Shown here: positions 1 through 9,442 of the stretch, piece by piece
Layout: each line of letters opens with the position of its first letter
How positions within the stretch are numbered: position 1 is the first letter of the stretch
Assembly (NCBI GenBank): GCA_900315345.1
Contig: OMYP01000003.1
Location: 1 to 64,000, forward strand
Length of the DNA stretch: 64,000 bases
Direction of reading: 5' to 3'
DNA from: an uncultured Selenomonadales bacterium
Lineage (GTDB): Bacteria; Bacillota; Negativicutes; Acidaminococcales; Acidaminococcaceae
Program-made: the position numbers and the translations under genes
The notes under the pieces: model-generated
Seen by the model: the letters and a program-made list of their open reading frames with translations, nothing else
The model's database searches: none
Told to the model about the DNA's origin: nothing

Positions 1-299
1 CTGACCATTCCGCTTATCTGCTCGGAGCGATGAACGGAAAGAAACTGAGATACGATGGTCTGAAAGGAGGCGCAGATTATAAAAAGGCTGCGCAGATCAT
101 CAATGACGGCGGCTATGCCACAAGCCTTACCTATGTGGAGAAGCTTTGCGCCATTATTGAGAAGTGGAACCTGACACAGTATGATGTGGAGAATTCCGGC
201 GGCGGAGAAGTGATCCACGGCAAGACCCACGGAAGCGGCGTCACCATGGCCCTGGCCATCACTGATTATCACCCCACATGGGAGTGGTACGATGAGTAA
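1..299 (+). CDS. Murein hydrolase, glucosaminidase domain (3' part only)
   Basis: The reading frame is open from base 3 and enters from outside the window, so the start is missing. The visible part has the hallmarks of the C-terminal half of a FlgJ/LytG-type N-acetylglucosaminidase domain: a DHSAYLLG stretch, then YDGLKG, AAQIINDGGYATS, and YVEKLCAIIEKWNLTQYD. Such enzymes cut the peptidoglycan glycan backbone outside the cell. After the usual domain end (about NLTQYD) there is an unusual tail of roughly 35 residues, ending in TWEWYDE, that I do not recognise. The last 8 bases overlap the start of cobJ, which is an odd partner for a cell-wall enzyme. Confidence 0.75.
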   Translation, partial: DHSAYLLGAMNGKKLRYDGLKGGADYKKAAQIINDGGYATSLTYVEKLCAIIEKWNLTQYDVENSGGGEVIHGKTHGSGVTMALAITDYHPTWEWYDE

Positions 300-1023
300 A
301 GTCTACGCCGTAGGGATCGGTCCCGGCGGAAGGGAATACATGACCCGGGAAGCCTTTGGGGTACTGGAGGAAGTCCCGGTCATCGCCGGATACACCGTTT
401 ACGTGGACCTGGTCCGGGATCTCTACCCGGACAAGGAATACTATACGACGCCCATGAAGCAGGAGATCCAGCGGTGCCGCTGGGCCATCGAGCGGGCGGC
501 GGCCGGAGAGGACGTGGCCATGATCTGCAGCGGCGATGCCGGCGTGTACGGCATGGCCGGTATCATGTGCGAGGTAGCTGCCGATTATCCGGATGTAGAT
601 ATTGAAGTGATTCCCGGCGTTACCGCCGCCTGCTCGGGTGCGGCCTTATTAGGAGCCCCGCTGATCTGTGACTTCTGCCTGATTTCATTAAGCGACCTGC
701 TGACCCCGTGGGAAAAAATTGAAAAACGTCTGGATTGCGCTTCCCAGGCTGATTTCTGCATCGCTATTTATAACCCCAGAAGTCATAAACGACAGGATTA
801 CCTGAAAAAAGCCTGTGAGATCATGCTTAAGAACCAAAGCGGCGATATTCCCTGCGGAATCGTGCATAATATCGGACGGGAAGGCGAGTCTTATGAACTC
901 ACCACACTGAAAGAATTAGGCGATAACGAAAATGTTGATATGTTCTCAACTGTTATTATCGGTAATTCCCAGAGTAAGGTTATTAACGGGCGTATCGTAA
1001 CGCCTCGGGGTTACCATTTATGA
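292..1023 (+). CDS. cobJ: Precorrin-3B / cobalt-precorrin-3 C17-methyltransferase
   Basis: SAM-dependent methyltransferase that methylates C17 with ring contraction during corrin synthesis in the cytoplasm (CobJ/CbiH). The 243 residues match the usual family length. The N-terminal GIGPG loop (residues 8-12), CSGDAGVYG (79-87), the PGVTAACSGAALLGAPL segment (108-123) and IAIYNPRS (157-164) are typical of tetrapyrrole methylases. The ATG lies inside the stop region of the upstream hydrolase, and the gene overlaps cobK by 4 bp (ATGA), indicating coupled translation. By eye the first ~390 bases are clearly richer in G+C than the rest, with a change around base 680-720. Confidence 0.93.
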   Translation: MSKVYAVGIGPGGREYMTREAFGVLEEVPVIAGYTVYVDLVRDLYPDKEYYTTPMKQEIQRCRWAIERAAAGEDVAMICSGDAGVYGMAGIMCEVAADYPDVDIEVIPGVTAACSGAALLGAPLICDFCLISLSDLLTPWEKIEKRLDCASQADFCIAIYNPRSHKRQDYLKKACEIMLKNQSGDIPCGIVHNIGREGESYELTTLKELGDNENVDMFSTVIIGNSQSKVINGRIVTPRGYHL

Positions 1024-1784
1024 AACGAAAAGTCTGGCTTATCGCCGGAACCATAGAAGGAAGAAAAATTGCTGACGCATTGGCTGCCATGCAGGTAGAT
1101 GTTTATGTCTCCGTTGCTACGGCATACGGTGCGTCTTTATATCCGCAGAACCCGTATATCCATGTACAGACAAAACGTATGACGCTGGATGATATGTGCA
1201 GCTTTCTGAAAGAGGTTCAGCCGGAACTTGTGATTGATTCGACCCACCCATATGCTGTCATTGTTACGGAAACTGTGCAGGAAGCCTGCAAAAAGTCAGG
1301 CGTTCCCTACAAACGCATGCTGCGGCCTGCCAGTCAGCATCCGGGATGTATTGCTGTGAAGGATTTTGAGGAAGCCATTGAAATATTAAGCGGAACGGAA
1401 GGTCCCGTATTCCTGACAACGGGCAGTAAAAACCTGAAAGATTTTACCAGACTGCCCCGGTATGCGGAACGGATTACCTGCCGTATACTGCCGTTGCGGG
1501 ATTCCTTGGATAATGCGCTGGCGCTTGGATATAAACCGGGGCAGATAATCTGCATGCAGGGTCCGTTTTCGAAGGAATTGAATGTTGCCATGTTCCATCG
1601 AAGCGGCGCCAAATACATTGTTTCTAAGGACTCTGGCAAAGCCGGTGGCTTTGAGGATAAACTGGAGGCAGCCGCTGAAGTCGGAGCCAAACTGATCCTA
1701 ATTGACAGGAATCCTGAAACCGGGGAAGATTTGGCCCATGTGCTTGAAGAACTGAAGGAACAGTTTTCGCAAAAAAACAACTGA
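1020..1784 (+). CDS. cobK: Precorrin-6A / cobalt-precorrin-6A reductase
   Basis: NAD(P)H-dependent reductase of the corrin macrocycle (CobK/CbiJ), 254 residues, the expected size. Visible family features are the N-terminal IAGTIEGRKIADAL nucleotide-binding loop, VIDSTHPYA near residue 70, and FLTTGSKNL in the middle. It starts within the cobJ stop codon and is followed by an 89-bp gap before cobL. Together with cobJ and cobL it covers consecutive steps of the pathway. Confidence 0.92.
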   Translation: MKRKVWLIAGTIEGRKIADALAAMQVDVYVSVATAYGASLYPQNPYIHVQTKRMTLDDMCSFLKEVQPELVIDSTHPYAVIVTETVQEACKKSGVPYKRMLRPASQHPGCIAVKDFEEAIEILSGTEGPVFLTTGSKNLKDFTRLPRYAERITCRILPLRDSLDNALALGYKPGQIICMQGPFSKELNVAMFHRSGAKYIVSKDSGKAGGFEDKLEAAAEVGAKLILIDRNPETGEDLAHVLEELKEQFSQKNN

Positions 1785-1873
1785 TGTGACAGGCACATAA
1801 GGCGTTGCTGTTCAAAACAGTGTTTCCGCATTAATATTAATATTAAAAGGTTATATAAATTAAGGAGACGACC

Positions 1874-3085
1874 ATGCTGAAAGTGAATGTGATCGGTATC
1901 GGTCCGGGAAATCCGGATCTCCTGACAGGCGCTGCAAGAAATGCTATCGGGGAAAGTACGATACTGGCCGGGGATAAACGAATGGTTAGCCAGTTTGGTG
2001 CTGGAAAAAGGGTTTATCCTACGATTAAACTGGCTGAACTGGCGGAAGTGGCTGCTTCTGCTGACCCGGATAAGGATATTCTCGGTATATTGGTGTCAGG
2101 TGATGTTGGCTTTTTCAGCCTTGCCAAAACGATTGCAGGGAAACTTCCAAATTGCGATGTCAGGCGTTATTGCGGTATCAGCAGTTTAGTCTATTTTGCT
2201 TCCCGGCTGCAGATGTCCTGGGATGACGCTAAGATTATCAGTATGCATGGCCGACAGCAGAACCTTGTTTCTGCAGTACTCCGTCATAAAAAAGTTTTTT
2301 CCCTTACCGGCGGCGATAATTCTCCCCAGGTTTTGTGCAAGAAACTTTGCGAGCAGGACTTAAATGAAGTTAAGGTTTTCGTTGGCTCAAATCTTTCCTA
2401 TCCGGAAGAGACCATTGTTTCCGGTACGGCTGCGGAACTTGCAAAAGAAAACTTTCCTTCTTTGTCCGTTATGATGATCTTAAATGATAAAGCCGGCGAC
2501 TTTTCAAAACAATATGTGCATGGACTGGACGACGGACTTTTCCTTCGGGGAAAGGCGCCGATGACGAAGCAGGAAATCCGCGCTGTTTCCATTTCCAAAC
2601 TGCAGCCCCGCCCGGATGATATTATATATGATATTGGCGCGGGTACCGGGTCTTGTTCTGTGGAACTGGCTTTGCAGGCACCTTTTGGCAAACTGTATGC
2701 ATTTGAAATGAAAGAAGATGCGCTGGAACTGCTCCGTCTGAATAAGGAACGGTTCCACTGCGAAAATATGGAGATTATTGCAGGGGAAGCTTCTGAAAAA
2801 ATAGAAGAGACACCGATTCCCGACTGTGTGTTCATTGGCGGCAGCAGCGGAAACATGAAAAAGATGCTGGATAGTCTGTACAGTCGTAATCCTGAATGCC
2901 GGGTTGTTATTAATGTGATTGCGTTGGAAACCCTCTGTTCTGTAGTAGAATATTATAAAGAAAAACCGGATTATAATTTGGACGTTGTCAATATATCATC
3001 CGCTTACAATAAAAAGTTGGGTCGGTACAATCTGATGATGGCACAGAATCCGATATATATAATTACAGCAGTAAAAAACAATTAG
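1874..3085 (+). CDS. cobL: Precorrin-6B C5,15-methyltransferase (decarboxylating), CbiE-CbiT fusion
   Basis: Bifunctional enzyme of 403 residues. Residues 1 to about 205 form the CbiE-type tetrapyrrole methylase (GIGPGNPDLLT at the N-terminus, SGDVGFFS, PGDIS-like YCGISSLVYFASRL). Residues from about 210 form the CbiT-type class I methyltransferase with SAM motif YDIGAGTGSCSVELAL near residues 250-266, which methylates C15 and decarboxylates the C12 acetate. In many anaerobic-pathway organisms the two halves are separate genes; here they are one polypeptide. A good Shine-Dalgarno (AAGGAG) precedes the ATG. Confidence 0.93.
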   Translation: MLKVNVIGIGPGNPDLLTGAARNAIGESTILAGDKRMVSQFGAGKRVYPTIKLAELAEVAASADPDKDILGILVSGDVGFFSLAKTIAGKLPNCDVRRYCGISSLVYFASRLQMSWDDAKIISMHGRQQNLVSAVLRHKKVFSLTGGDNSPQVLCKKLCEQDLNEVKVFVGSNLSYPEETIVSGTAAELAKENFPSLSVMMILNDKAGDFSKQYVHGLDDGLFLRGKAPMTKQEIRAVSISKLQPRPDDIIYDIGAGTGSCSVELALQAPFGKLYAFEMKEDALELLRLNKERFHCENMEIIAGEASEKIEETPIPDCVFIGGSSGNMKKMLDSLYSRNPECRVVINVIALETLCSVVEYYKEKPDYNLDVVNISSAYNKKLGRYNLMMAQNPIYIITAVKNN

Positions 3086-3115
3086 TATTTGCTGTGACAG
3101 GGAAAGGATGGTAAC

Positions 3116-4495
3116 ATGGCTGGAATGGTATCGCTGGAAATTCCCCGGCTTCTTTTTGCTGCTCCCCAGAGCGGCAGCGGGAAGACAACGGTTGTCTGTG
3201 CTGTTTTGCGGGCTCTGCTGAACAGGAAGCTTCGGGTCGCTGCATTTAAAAGCGGGCCGGATTATATTGATCCCATGTTCCATTCGAAAGTCATCGGGGC
3301 AAAATCCCGTAATCTTGACTTGTTCTTGACCGGAAGCGAGAATGTGAAACGCCTGTTAGCCAAAAACAGCAGGAACATTGATATAGCCATTCTGGAAGGC
3401 GCCATGGGCTTTTATGACGGCATGGGAAAAACTGTGGAAGCCAGCGCCTATGATCTTTCCCGTACCGTGAAAGCACCGGTAGTACTTATTATCAATGGGA
3501 AGGGCGCTGCTCTTTCCATGGCTGCTTTGGTAAAAGGTTTTAAAGAATTCCGGCAAGACAGTAATATTCAGGGCGTTATTTTAAACAATGTCAAAAAGAT
3601 GACATACCAGTTTTATAAGGATGTATTAGAACAGGAAACCGGTATCCGCGTATATGGATATTTTCCCCATCTTCCGGAATGCAATCTGGAAAGCCGTCAT
3701 CTGGGCCTTGTTACAGCCGAAGAGATAGGTTCCCTGGAATCCATAGTGGAAAAACTGGCTGAACAGGCACAGGAGTCCGTTGACCTGGATGGGCTGGTAA
3801 ATCTTGCCAGAACTGCAGAACCGCTTCAGTATATGCCTTTGGAAATTAAACAGGAAGGCGCAGTAAGAATTGCAGTTGCCCGCGATAAGGCATTTTGTTT
3901 TTATTATCAGGATTCACTTGATTTATTGGCTATGCTTGGGGCAGAGATAGTCACCTTCAGTCCTTTGAACGACAGCCATCTTCCGGAATGCGACGGCGTT
4001 TTTCTCGGGGGAGGTTATCCGGAACTTTATGCGAAACAGTTAAGCGGGAACGAGTCGCTGCGGGCTGAACTGCGTAATAAGCTGGAAGAAGGGCTTCCCT
4101 GTTATGCGGAATGCGGCGGGTTCATGTATCTGATGGAGGGATACAGGGATAACGAAAGGTTCTATCCCTGGACAGGAGCTGTAAAAGGTACCTGCTGGAT
4201 GACAGATAAACTGGTACGCTTCGGCTATGTAACAATGACAGCCGAAACCGATAATGTTTTGTGTAAGGCAGGGGACTCCATCCATGCCCATGAATTTCAT
4301 TATTCTGACAGCGACCAGAACGGCTCCGCTTTTACGGCGGCTAAGGCCGGCCGCAGTAATTCCTGGCCGGCGGCTCAGGCCAATGATACATTGTATGCAG
4401 GTTATCCCCACTTACATTTATGGGGGAATATCAGTTTTGCAAAAAATTTTGTTAAGGCATGCGTCCGCTATCAGAAGGACCATTTCCATAAATGA
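3116..4495 (+). CDS. cbiA: Cobyrinic acid a,c-diamide synthase
   Basis: ATP- and glutamine-dependent amidation of the a and c carboxylates of (hydrogeno)cobyrinate. The 459 residues show the two expected domains: an N-terminal synthetase with P-loop APQSGSGKTTV (residues 16-26) and FKSGPDYIDPMFH, and a C-terminal class I glutamine amidotransferase with GGGYPELYA and the nucleophile in CYAECGGFMYL (Cys near residue 332). It follows cobL by 30 bp with an RBS (GGAAAGGATGG) and precedes cbiB by 12 bp. Confidence 0.95.
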   Translation: MAGMVSLEIPRLLFAAPQSGSGKTTVVCAVLRALLNRKLRVAAFKSGPDYIDPMFHSKVIGAKSRNLDLFLTGSENVKRLLAKNSRNIDIAILEGAMGFYDGMGKTVEASAYDLSRTVKAPVVLIINGKGAALSMAALVKGFKEFRQDSNIQGVILNNVKKMTYQFYKDVLEQETGIRVYGYFPHLPECNLESRHLGLVTAEEIGSLESIVEKLAEQAQESVDLDGLVNLARTAEPLQYMPLEIKQEGAVRIAVARDKAFCFYYQDSLDLLAMLGAEIVTFSPLNDSHLPECDGVFLGGGYPELYAKQLSGNESLRAELRNKLEEGLPCYAECGGFMYLMEGYRDNERFYPWTGAVKGTCWMTDKLVRFGYVTMTAETDNVLCKAGDSIHAHEFHYSDSDQNGSAFTAAKAGRSNSWPAAQANDTLYAGYPHLHLWGNISFAKNFVKACVRYQKDHFHK

Positions 4496-4507
4496 GGTGT
4501 TTTTTTC

Positions 4508-5476
4508 ATGATGTCATTAGGGGCCATTGTTTGCGGGTTTCTGCTGGATCTGGCAATCGGTGATCCGCATGGATGGCCGCATCCTATAATTCTGATTGGT
4601 AATCTGATCAGTACTTTGGAAAAGAAAGTTCGGGCAGTAAGCGGTACCGATCCCGGGAAACTGCTTCGCGGCGGTTTTGTTCTGGTCCTCATTGTCTGCA
4701 TATTATCTTTTTTTATTCCATTTTTGATTTTGTATGGAGCCGGAATGATAGATCCCTGGCTTCGGTTCATTTTGGAAACCATTATGTGTTACCAGATTTT
4801 CTGCACCCGTTCCCTGCGGGACGAGAGCATGAAGGTATATGATGCCTTGGAAGCCCACGACCTGCCATTAGGGCGAAAAATGTTATCCTGGATCGTGGGA
4901 CGGGATACGGCAGAACTTTCGGAAGAAGAAGTAGTAAAAGGCGCGGTGGAAACCATAGCGGAAAACACTGCAGACGGCATTTTGGCTCCCATGCTGTATA
5001 TGTTCATTGGAGGCGCGCCGTTAGCTTTTTTATATAAAGGCATTAATACAATGGACAGCATGATCGGGTACAGGGATGAAAAATTCCTGTATATTGGCCG
5101 CTATGCTGCAAAACTTGACGATATTGCAAATTTTATTCCGGCCCGTGTATGCGCTTTCTGTATGATGGCCGCCAGTTTTTTTATCGGACTGGACACAAAA
5201 AGCGCATGGAAGATTTTCTGGCGTGACCGGTATCATCATCTGAGCCCCAATTCAGCACAGACCGAATCAGTAGCTGCAGGAGCGCTGCACCTGATGCTGG
5301 GGGGAGATCATTATTATTTCGGTAAGCTGGTACATAAAGAAACAATAGGGGATGATATCCAAAAAGCAGCCCCTGTCCATATAAAACAGATGAACCTGCT
5401 GATGTATTTTACATCAATTACCGGTCTATTGATGTTTAGCCTTTTCAGGACCACATATTTACTTATAGCCGGATAG
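4508..5476 (+). CDS. cbiB: Adenosylcobinamide-phosphate synthase
   Basis: Membrane protein that joins (R)-1-amino-2-propanol phosphate to adenosylcobyric acid. The 322 residues are typical for CbiB/CobD. It shows the N-terminal FLLDLAIGDPHGWPHPI motif, several hydrophobic helices, ENTADGILAPM, NTMDSMIGYR and a C-terminal SPNSAQTESVAAGALHLMLGG. It shares a function with the next gene, which makes the aminopropanol phosphate. A 148-bp AT-rich gap follows and contains no gene. Confidence 0.95.
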   Translation: MMSLGAIVCGFLLDLAIGDPHGWPHPIILIGNLISTLEKKVRAVSGTDPGKLLRGGFVLVLIVCILSFFIPFLILYGAGMIDPWLRFILETIMCYQIFCTRSLRDESMKVYDALEAHDLPLGRKMLSWIVGRDTAELSEEEVVKGAVETIAENTADGILAPMLYMFIGGAPLAFLYKGINTMDSMIGYRDEKFLYIGRYAAKLDDIANFIPARVCAFCMMAASFFIGLDTKSAWKIFWRDRYHHLSPNSAQTESVAAGALHLMLGGDHYYFGKLVHKETIGDDIQKAAPVHIKQMNLLMYFTSITGLLMFSLFRTTYLLIAG

Positions 5477-5624
5477 AAATCCCGGGATTTTTTAAGTATA
5501 TCAGTGCTCCTTGAAAATGGCAGGGAAATCAATCTTTTACGTTATTGAAATATAAAAGATATACATGATAATATAAAAACATACCAATCTGTATAAATAA
5601 ATTTACCGTTAAAGGAGTTCTTAT

Positions 5625-6713
5625 ATGTATCAATATGCCCATGGCGGTGATATTTACAGCGATAACGCGGTATCGAACCATAAAGAATTTATGGATTATT
5701 CCGCCAATATCAATCCCATAGGGATCCCGGCGGGTGTACGGGATGCGTTAAAAAATTCTGTATCCGGCTGCATTCATTATCCGGATCCCTTCTGCCGGGA
5801 ACTGCGAAAAGGCTTACGCGATTATTATTCTGTTCCGGACGAAATGATATATTGCGGTAACGGCGCGGCAGACGTACTGTTCCGATTGATGACCGCACTG
5901 CAGCCAAAGCGTACTTTGGTATTGGCTCCTACGTTTTCTGATTATGAAAAAGCCGCATTAACTGTAGGGAGCAGGATAGATCATTTTTTTCTGAACGAAG
6001 AGGACGATTTTACCGTTACACCGGCAATCCTGAAAGCAATTACCAAACGTACCCAGATGGTGGTTCTTTGCAATCCAAATAATCCTACCGGAAAATTAAT
6101 TGACAGGGAATTATTGCTGGATATACTTACGCATTGTGAAAGCTTACAGATTCCCCTGCTTGTTGATGAATGCTTCATGGATTTTGTGCAGGATGAAGAA
6201 AAATATTCATTGACTCCGTTTTTATCCGAACATCCGGGGCTGATTATCTTAAAGGCGTTCACTAAAATTTATGCGATTCCGGGAGTAAGACTTGGCTTTT
6301 GTCTTACATCTGATGTTTCACTGATAGACAGGCTTTATGCTAGCGGACAGGACTGGAACGTTTCTGTTTTGGCACAGGCCGCCGGCATTGCCGCTTTAAA
6401 AGAAACTGAATATCTCAATGAAAGCCGCATGACAATATCCGTAGAACGCGAGTACCTGATCTCCCAGTTGCGTCTGATCGGCGTCCGTGTTTTTGAAGGC
6501 TCGGCCAATTATATTCTGATTAAATCCATGCACAATTACCCATGGCCGGAAAAGCTGAAAAATTACCATATCCTGATACGTGACTGCTCAAATTATCAAG
6601 GGCTGTCTTCCGGATATTACCGTCTGGCAGTAAAAACGCGGCGGGAAAACCGTAAACTGATAAAGATTATGAAGGAATTAGTAAAACATGACCTCATTAA
6701 TTATATTAATTGA
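5625..6713 (+). CDS. cobD: L-threonine-O-3-phosphate decarboxylase (CobD type)
   Basis: PLP-dependent class I/II aminotransferase-fold protein, 362 residues. The N-terminal HGGD motif, MDYSANINPIGIP, CNPNNPTG, and the PLP-lysine region LKAFTKIYAIPGVRLGF are typical of CobD/CobC proteins, which decarboxylate threonine phosphate to aminopropanol phosphate. A histidinol-phosphate aminotransferase could look similar, but the cobalamin setting and HGGD start favour CobD. RBS AAAGGAG lies 8 bp before ATG. Its 3' end overlaps the next gene by 26 bp. Confidence 0.88.
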   Translation: MYQYAHGGDIYSDNAVSNHKEFMDYSANINPIGIPAGVRDALKNSVSGCIHYPDPFCRELRKGLRDYYSVPDEMIYCGNGAADVLFRLMTALQPKRTLVLAPTFSDYEKAALTVGSRIDHFFLNEEDDFTVTPAILKAITKRTQMVVLCNPNNPTGKLIDRELLLDILTHCESLQIPLLVDECFMDFVQDEEKYSLTPFLSEHPGLIILKAFTKIYAIPGVRLGFCLTSDVSLIDRLYASGQDWNVSVLAQAAGIAALKETEYLNESRMTISVEREYLISQLRLIGVRVFEGSANYILIKSMHNYPWPEKLKNYHILIRDCSNYQGLSSGYYRLAVKTRRENRKLIKIMKELVKHDLINYIN

Positions 6714-7827
6714 CGGGCTTGGCGATGATCCTATTCCGGCCTGGAATGGTCTGACCCCCTTTGACAGGTCTTATCACCCTGCTATGGACAGGCTGATTAA
6801 AGAAGGTAACCTGAATCACGTCAGTATTTGTGAAAAGGACGTGGTTCCCGGAAGCCTTACCTGTATACTTCGTCTGCTGGGCGTACCCAAGGAATTTTTT
6901 CCCGGTAACCGGGCTTATCTTGAATTACTGGCCCAGAACCGCGACATTTCGGAATATGAAATGGTACTCAGATGCAATGTAATATCCCAGGACAGCAGCG
7001 GGCGTCTGGTTTCCTTTAACGGAATGGGGCTTACCTCAAGGGAAGCGGAGGAAATGGCTAAAGCAGTAAGTTCTCTGTCTCCGGATATAGAATTCATTCA
7101 TCTGTCCGGGTACCGCAATCTTCTGGTTATGGACCGGAGTGAAGCAGTGCTGCAGGTACAGACTGCTCCGCCTCACGAAAGCATGGGACTTCCTGTGGAG
7201 GAACTGTTATCCGAGTTGAAAGAAGCATCTCTTTCCATGCGGGTCTTTATGCAGGAAACCGATGCAATGCTTCAGCGTTACAACCGCAATGACCTGGTCT
7301 ATCGGTTATATCCATGGGGCGCATCCTGCAGGACAGAAATCCCATCGTTCGAAACGCTGAATGGGTTACAGGGGGCACTGGTCTGCCAGACAGAAATAGT
7401 CCGGGGCATCGGCAAAGCGTTAAAGATGGAAGTTCCTGAATTGTCATACTGTACTGCCGATATTGATACCAATGTCCGGGAAAAACTTGCAGTAACCCAT
7501 GATATGTTGAAAAAATATCCTTTTGTCATGACTCATTTTAACGGGACGGACGAAGCGGCCCACAGGCATGATTACGAAGGAAAGGCTGATTTCATCTCAC
7601 GTATTGACAAAGAATTTCTGGAACCGTTGCTTGATAATTCGGAATCCCCGATGCGTATCGTAATCTGCGGCGACCATGTTACCAGCAGCGTGACCGGAAA
7701 ACATACCCGGGGAAAAGGCCCTGTGATTACCGCAGAAACAAAATGTATGGCCAAGAAAAATTTTGCTATTAATACATACCGGGATATAGTTAAATTTTTG
7801 ATGAAAGAGAGTGACGTAAATGGCTAA
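6688..7827 (+). CDS. Alkaline-phosphatase superfamily (ApgM-like) phosphatase/mutase in the cobalamin run
   Basis: 379 residues related to archaeal-type cofactor-independent phosphoglycerate mutases. Metal-binding motifs of the superfamily are present: LIDGLGDDP at the N-terminus, PGSLTCILRLLG around the catalytic Ser/Thr, FNGTDEAAHRHD, and ICGDHVTSS with GKHTRG at the C-terminus, so it looks active. It overlaps both neighbours (26 bp with cobD, 8 bp with cbiP), which ties it to cobamide synthesis. No CobC-type alpha-ribazole phosphatase is seen in the window, so a role at the alpha-ribazole phosphate step is a reasonable inference. A true glycolytic mutase is the alternative. Confidence 0.7.
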   Translation: MTSLIILIDGLGDDPIPAWNGLTPFDRSYHPAMDRLIKEGNLNHVSICEKDVVPGSLTCILRLLGVPKEFFPGNRAYLELLAQNRDISEYEMVLRCNVISQDSSGRLVSFNGMGLTSREAEEMAKAVSSLSPDIEFIHLSGYRNLLVMDRSEAVLQVQTAPPHESMGLPVEELLSELKEASLSMRVFMQETDAMLQRYNRNDLVYRLYPWGASCRTEIPSFETLNGLQGALVCQTEIVRGIGKALKMEVPELSYCTADIDTNVREKLAVTHDMLKKYPFVMTHFNGTDEAAHRHDYEGKADFISRIDKEFLEPLLDNSESPMRIVICGDHVTSSVTGKHTRGKGPVITAETKCMAKKNFAINTYRDIVKFLMKESDVNG

Positions 7828-9361
7828 AGCGATTATGATACAGGGAACCATGTCAAATGCCGGGAAAAGCCTGGTAACTGCAGGCTTATGCCGGGTTTTC
7901 CATCAGGACGGGAAACGGGTCAGCCCTTTTAAATCCCAGAACATGGCCCTTAACTCCTTTATCACAGCAGAAGGCGCGGAAATGGGGAGGGCCCAGGTCG
8001 TGCAGGCCGAAGCCGCCGGGATAAAGCCCAGTGTATTGATGAACCCGATTTTGCTGAAGCCTACCAGCGACAGCGGTTCCCAGGTCATTGTAAACGGTGT
8101 TGCTGTTGGGACCATGCCGGCTGTAGAATATTATAAATTTAAGACAAAGCTGGTTCCTGACATTATGAAAGCATATAATACCCTGGCCGAACAGAGCGAT
8201 ATTATGGTCATTGAAGGTGCAGGAAGCCCGGCTGAAATCAATCTGAAAGCCCAAGATATTGTTAATATGGGCATGGCGCGGATGGCAAAATCTCCTGTTT
8301 TACTGGTTGCGGATATTGACCGGGGCGGCGTTTTCGCTTCCATTTACGGAACGCTGATGTTGCTGGAACCAGAAGAACGCGCTATGGTGAAAGGCGTGAT
8401 CATCAATAAATTCCGCGGCGACGTATCTATTTTAAAACCGGGACTTGACATGCTGGAAGAAAAGACCGGGATTCCTGTAATTGGCGTTTTACCTATGCTG
8501 AACGTGGACATTGAAGACGAAGACAGTTTATCGGAACGCCTGACCCAGGTAAAGAGTAAAAAGGCACTGATCGATATTGCTGTTATCAAATTGCCGCGCA
8601 TGTCAAACTTCACTGACTTTAACGTGTTTGAACTGATTGACGGGGTATCATTGCGCTATGTTAAATCTACGGAGGAACTGGGGAATCCGGACATGATCAT
8701 TTTGCCGGGTACGAAAAATACCATTGACGATCTGAAATGGATGCGGCAGAACGGTCTTGAAACTTCCGTGTTGCATAAGGCCAACAATGGGACAGTCGTG
8801 TTCGGTATTTGCGGCGGTTATCAGATGCTTGGCCAGAACCTGTCGGATCCTTTTGGGTACGACAGTGGGCATGCGGGCAGTGTAACAACGGGCATGGCTC
8901 TGTTAAATACGGAAACTGAATTTGTTGAAAACAAGCGGACCATTCAGATGAAAGGCAAATTCAAACGTGTGGAAGGAATTTTTTCCGCATTAAGCGGCAT
9001 GGATTTTTACGGTTACGAAATCCACAGCGGCATTACCAGACTGGATCAGGTTAAAGCCCTTACTACAGTGGAACCAATCAACGAAAAGGCGGAGCCGTTT
9101 GCGGAAGGAAACCAAACCGTACGGGGTGGCATGAACGTGTACGGCACATACATCCATGGAATTTTTGACGGGGAAGGCATCGCCGCGAAAATTGTGGAGG
9201 CGCTGCTGGCGAAAAAAGGACTTACCATGGACGATGTGAAAGTGATCGATTACCAGCAATACAAACAGCAGCAGTATGATTTGCTGGCCCAAAGCGTGCG
9301 GGAACATCTGGACATGAAAAAGATTTATGAAATTGTTGAAAAGGGACTTGACGACAAGTAA
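7820..9361 (+). CDS. cbiP: Cobyric acid synthase
   Basis: Glutamine- and ATP-dependent amidation of four peripheral carboxylates of adenosylcobyrinate a,c-diamide (CbiP/CobQ). 513 residues, standard length. The N-terminal MIQGTMSNAGKSLVTAGLCR begins the dethiobiotin-synthetase-like domain; PFKSQNMALNS and VIEGAGSPAEINL follow. The amidotransferase domain has VVFGICGGYQMLG (nucleophile Cys near residue 331) and a histidine in YGTYIHGIFDG. It overlaps the preceding gene by 8 bp. An 81-bp gap to cobO contains a small hairpin (about 9402-9424). Confidence 0.96.
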   Translation: MAKAIMIQGTMSNAGKSLVTAGLCRVFHQDGKRVSPFKSQNMALNSFITAEGAEMGRAQVVQAEAAGIKPSVLMNPILLKPTSDSGSQVIVNGVAVGTMPAVEYYKFKTKLVPDIMKAYNTLAEQSDIMVIEGAGSPAEINLKAQDIVNMGMARMAKSPVLLVADIDRGGVFASIYGTLMLLEPEERAMVKGVIINKFRGDVSILKPGLDMLEEKTGIPVIGVLPMLNVDIEDEDSLSERLTQVKSKKALIDIAVIKLPRMSNFTDFNVFELIDGVSLRYVKSTEELGNPDMIILPGTKNTIDDLKWMRQNGLETSVLHKANNGTVVFGICGGYQMLGQNLSDPFGYDSGHAGSVTTGMALLNTETEFVENKRTIQMKGKFKRVEGIFSALSGMDFYGYEIHSGITRLDQVKALTTVEPINEKAEPFAEGNQTVRGGMNVYGTYIHGIFDGEGIAAKIVEALLAKKGLTMDDVKVIDYQQYKQQQYDLLAQSVREHLDMKKIYEIVEKGLDDK

Positions 9362-9442
9362 CAGCGGATTTTACGGCTGAGAAAAGATAGATTGCTCATA
9401 AACGCTGGTTAAGCAGTGTTTCCGTAAGGTTCAGAAAGAGAA

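Noticed and set aside
9400..9430. Possible solo remnant of the inverted-repeat element after cbiP (AAACGCTG...CAGTGTTT with TTCCGTAAG)
   Set aside because: It shares the AACGCTG and GTTTCC pieces of the 18-bp ends, but the match is short and imperfect, and a similar CAGTGTTTCCG occurs at 1819; coincidence cannot be excluded.
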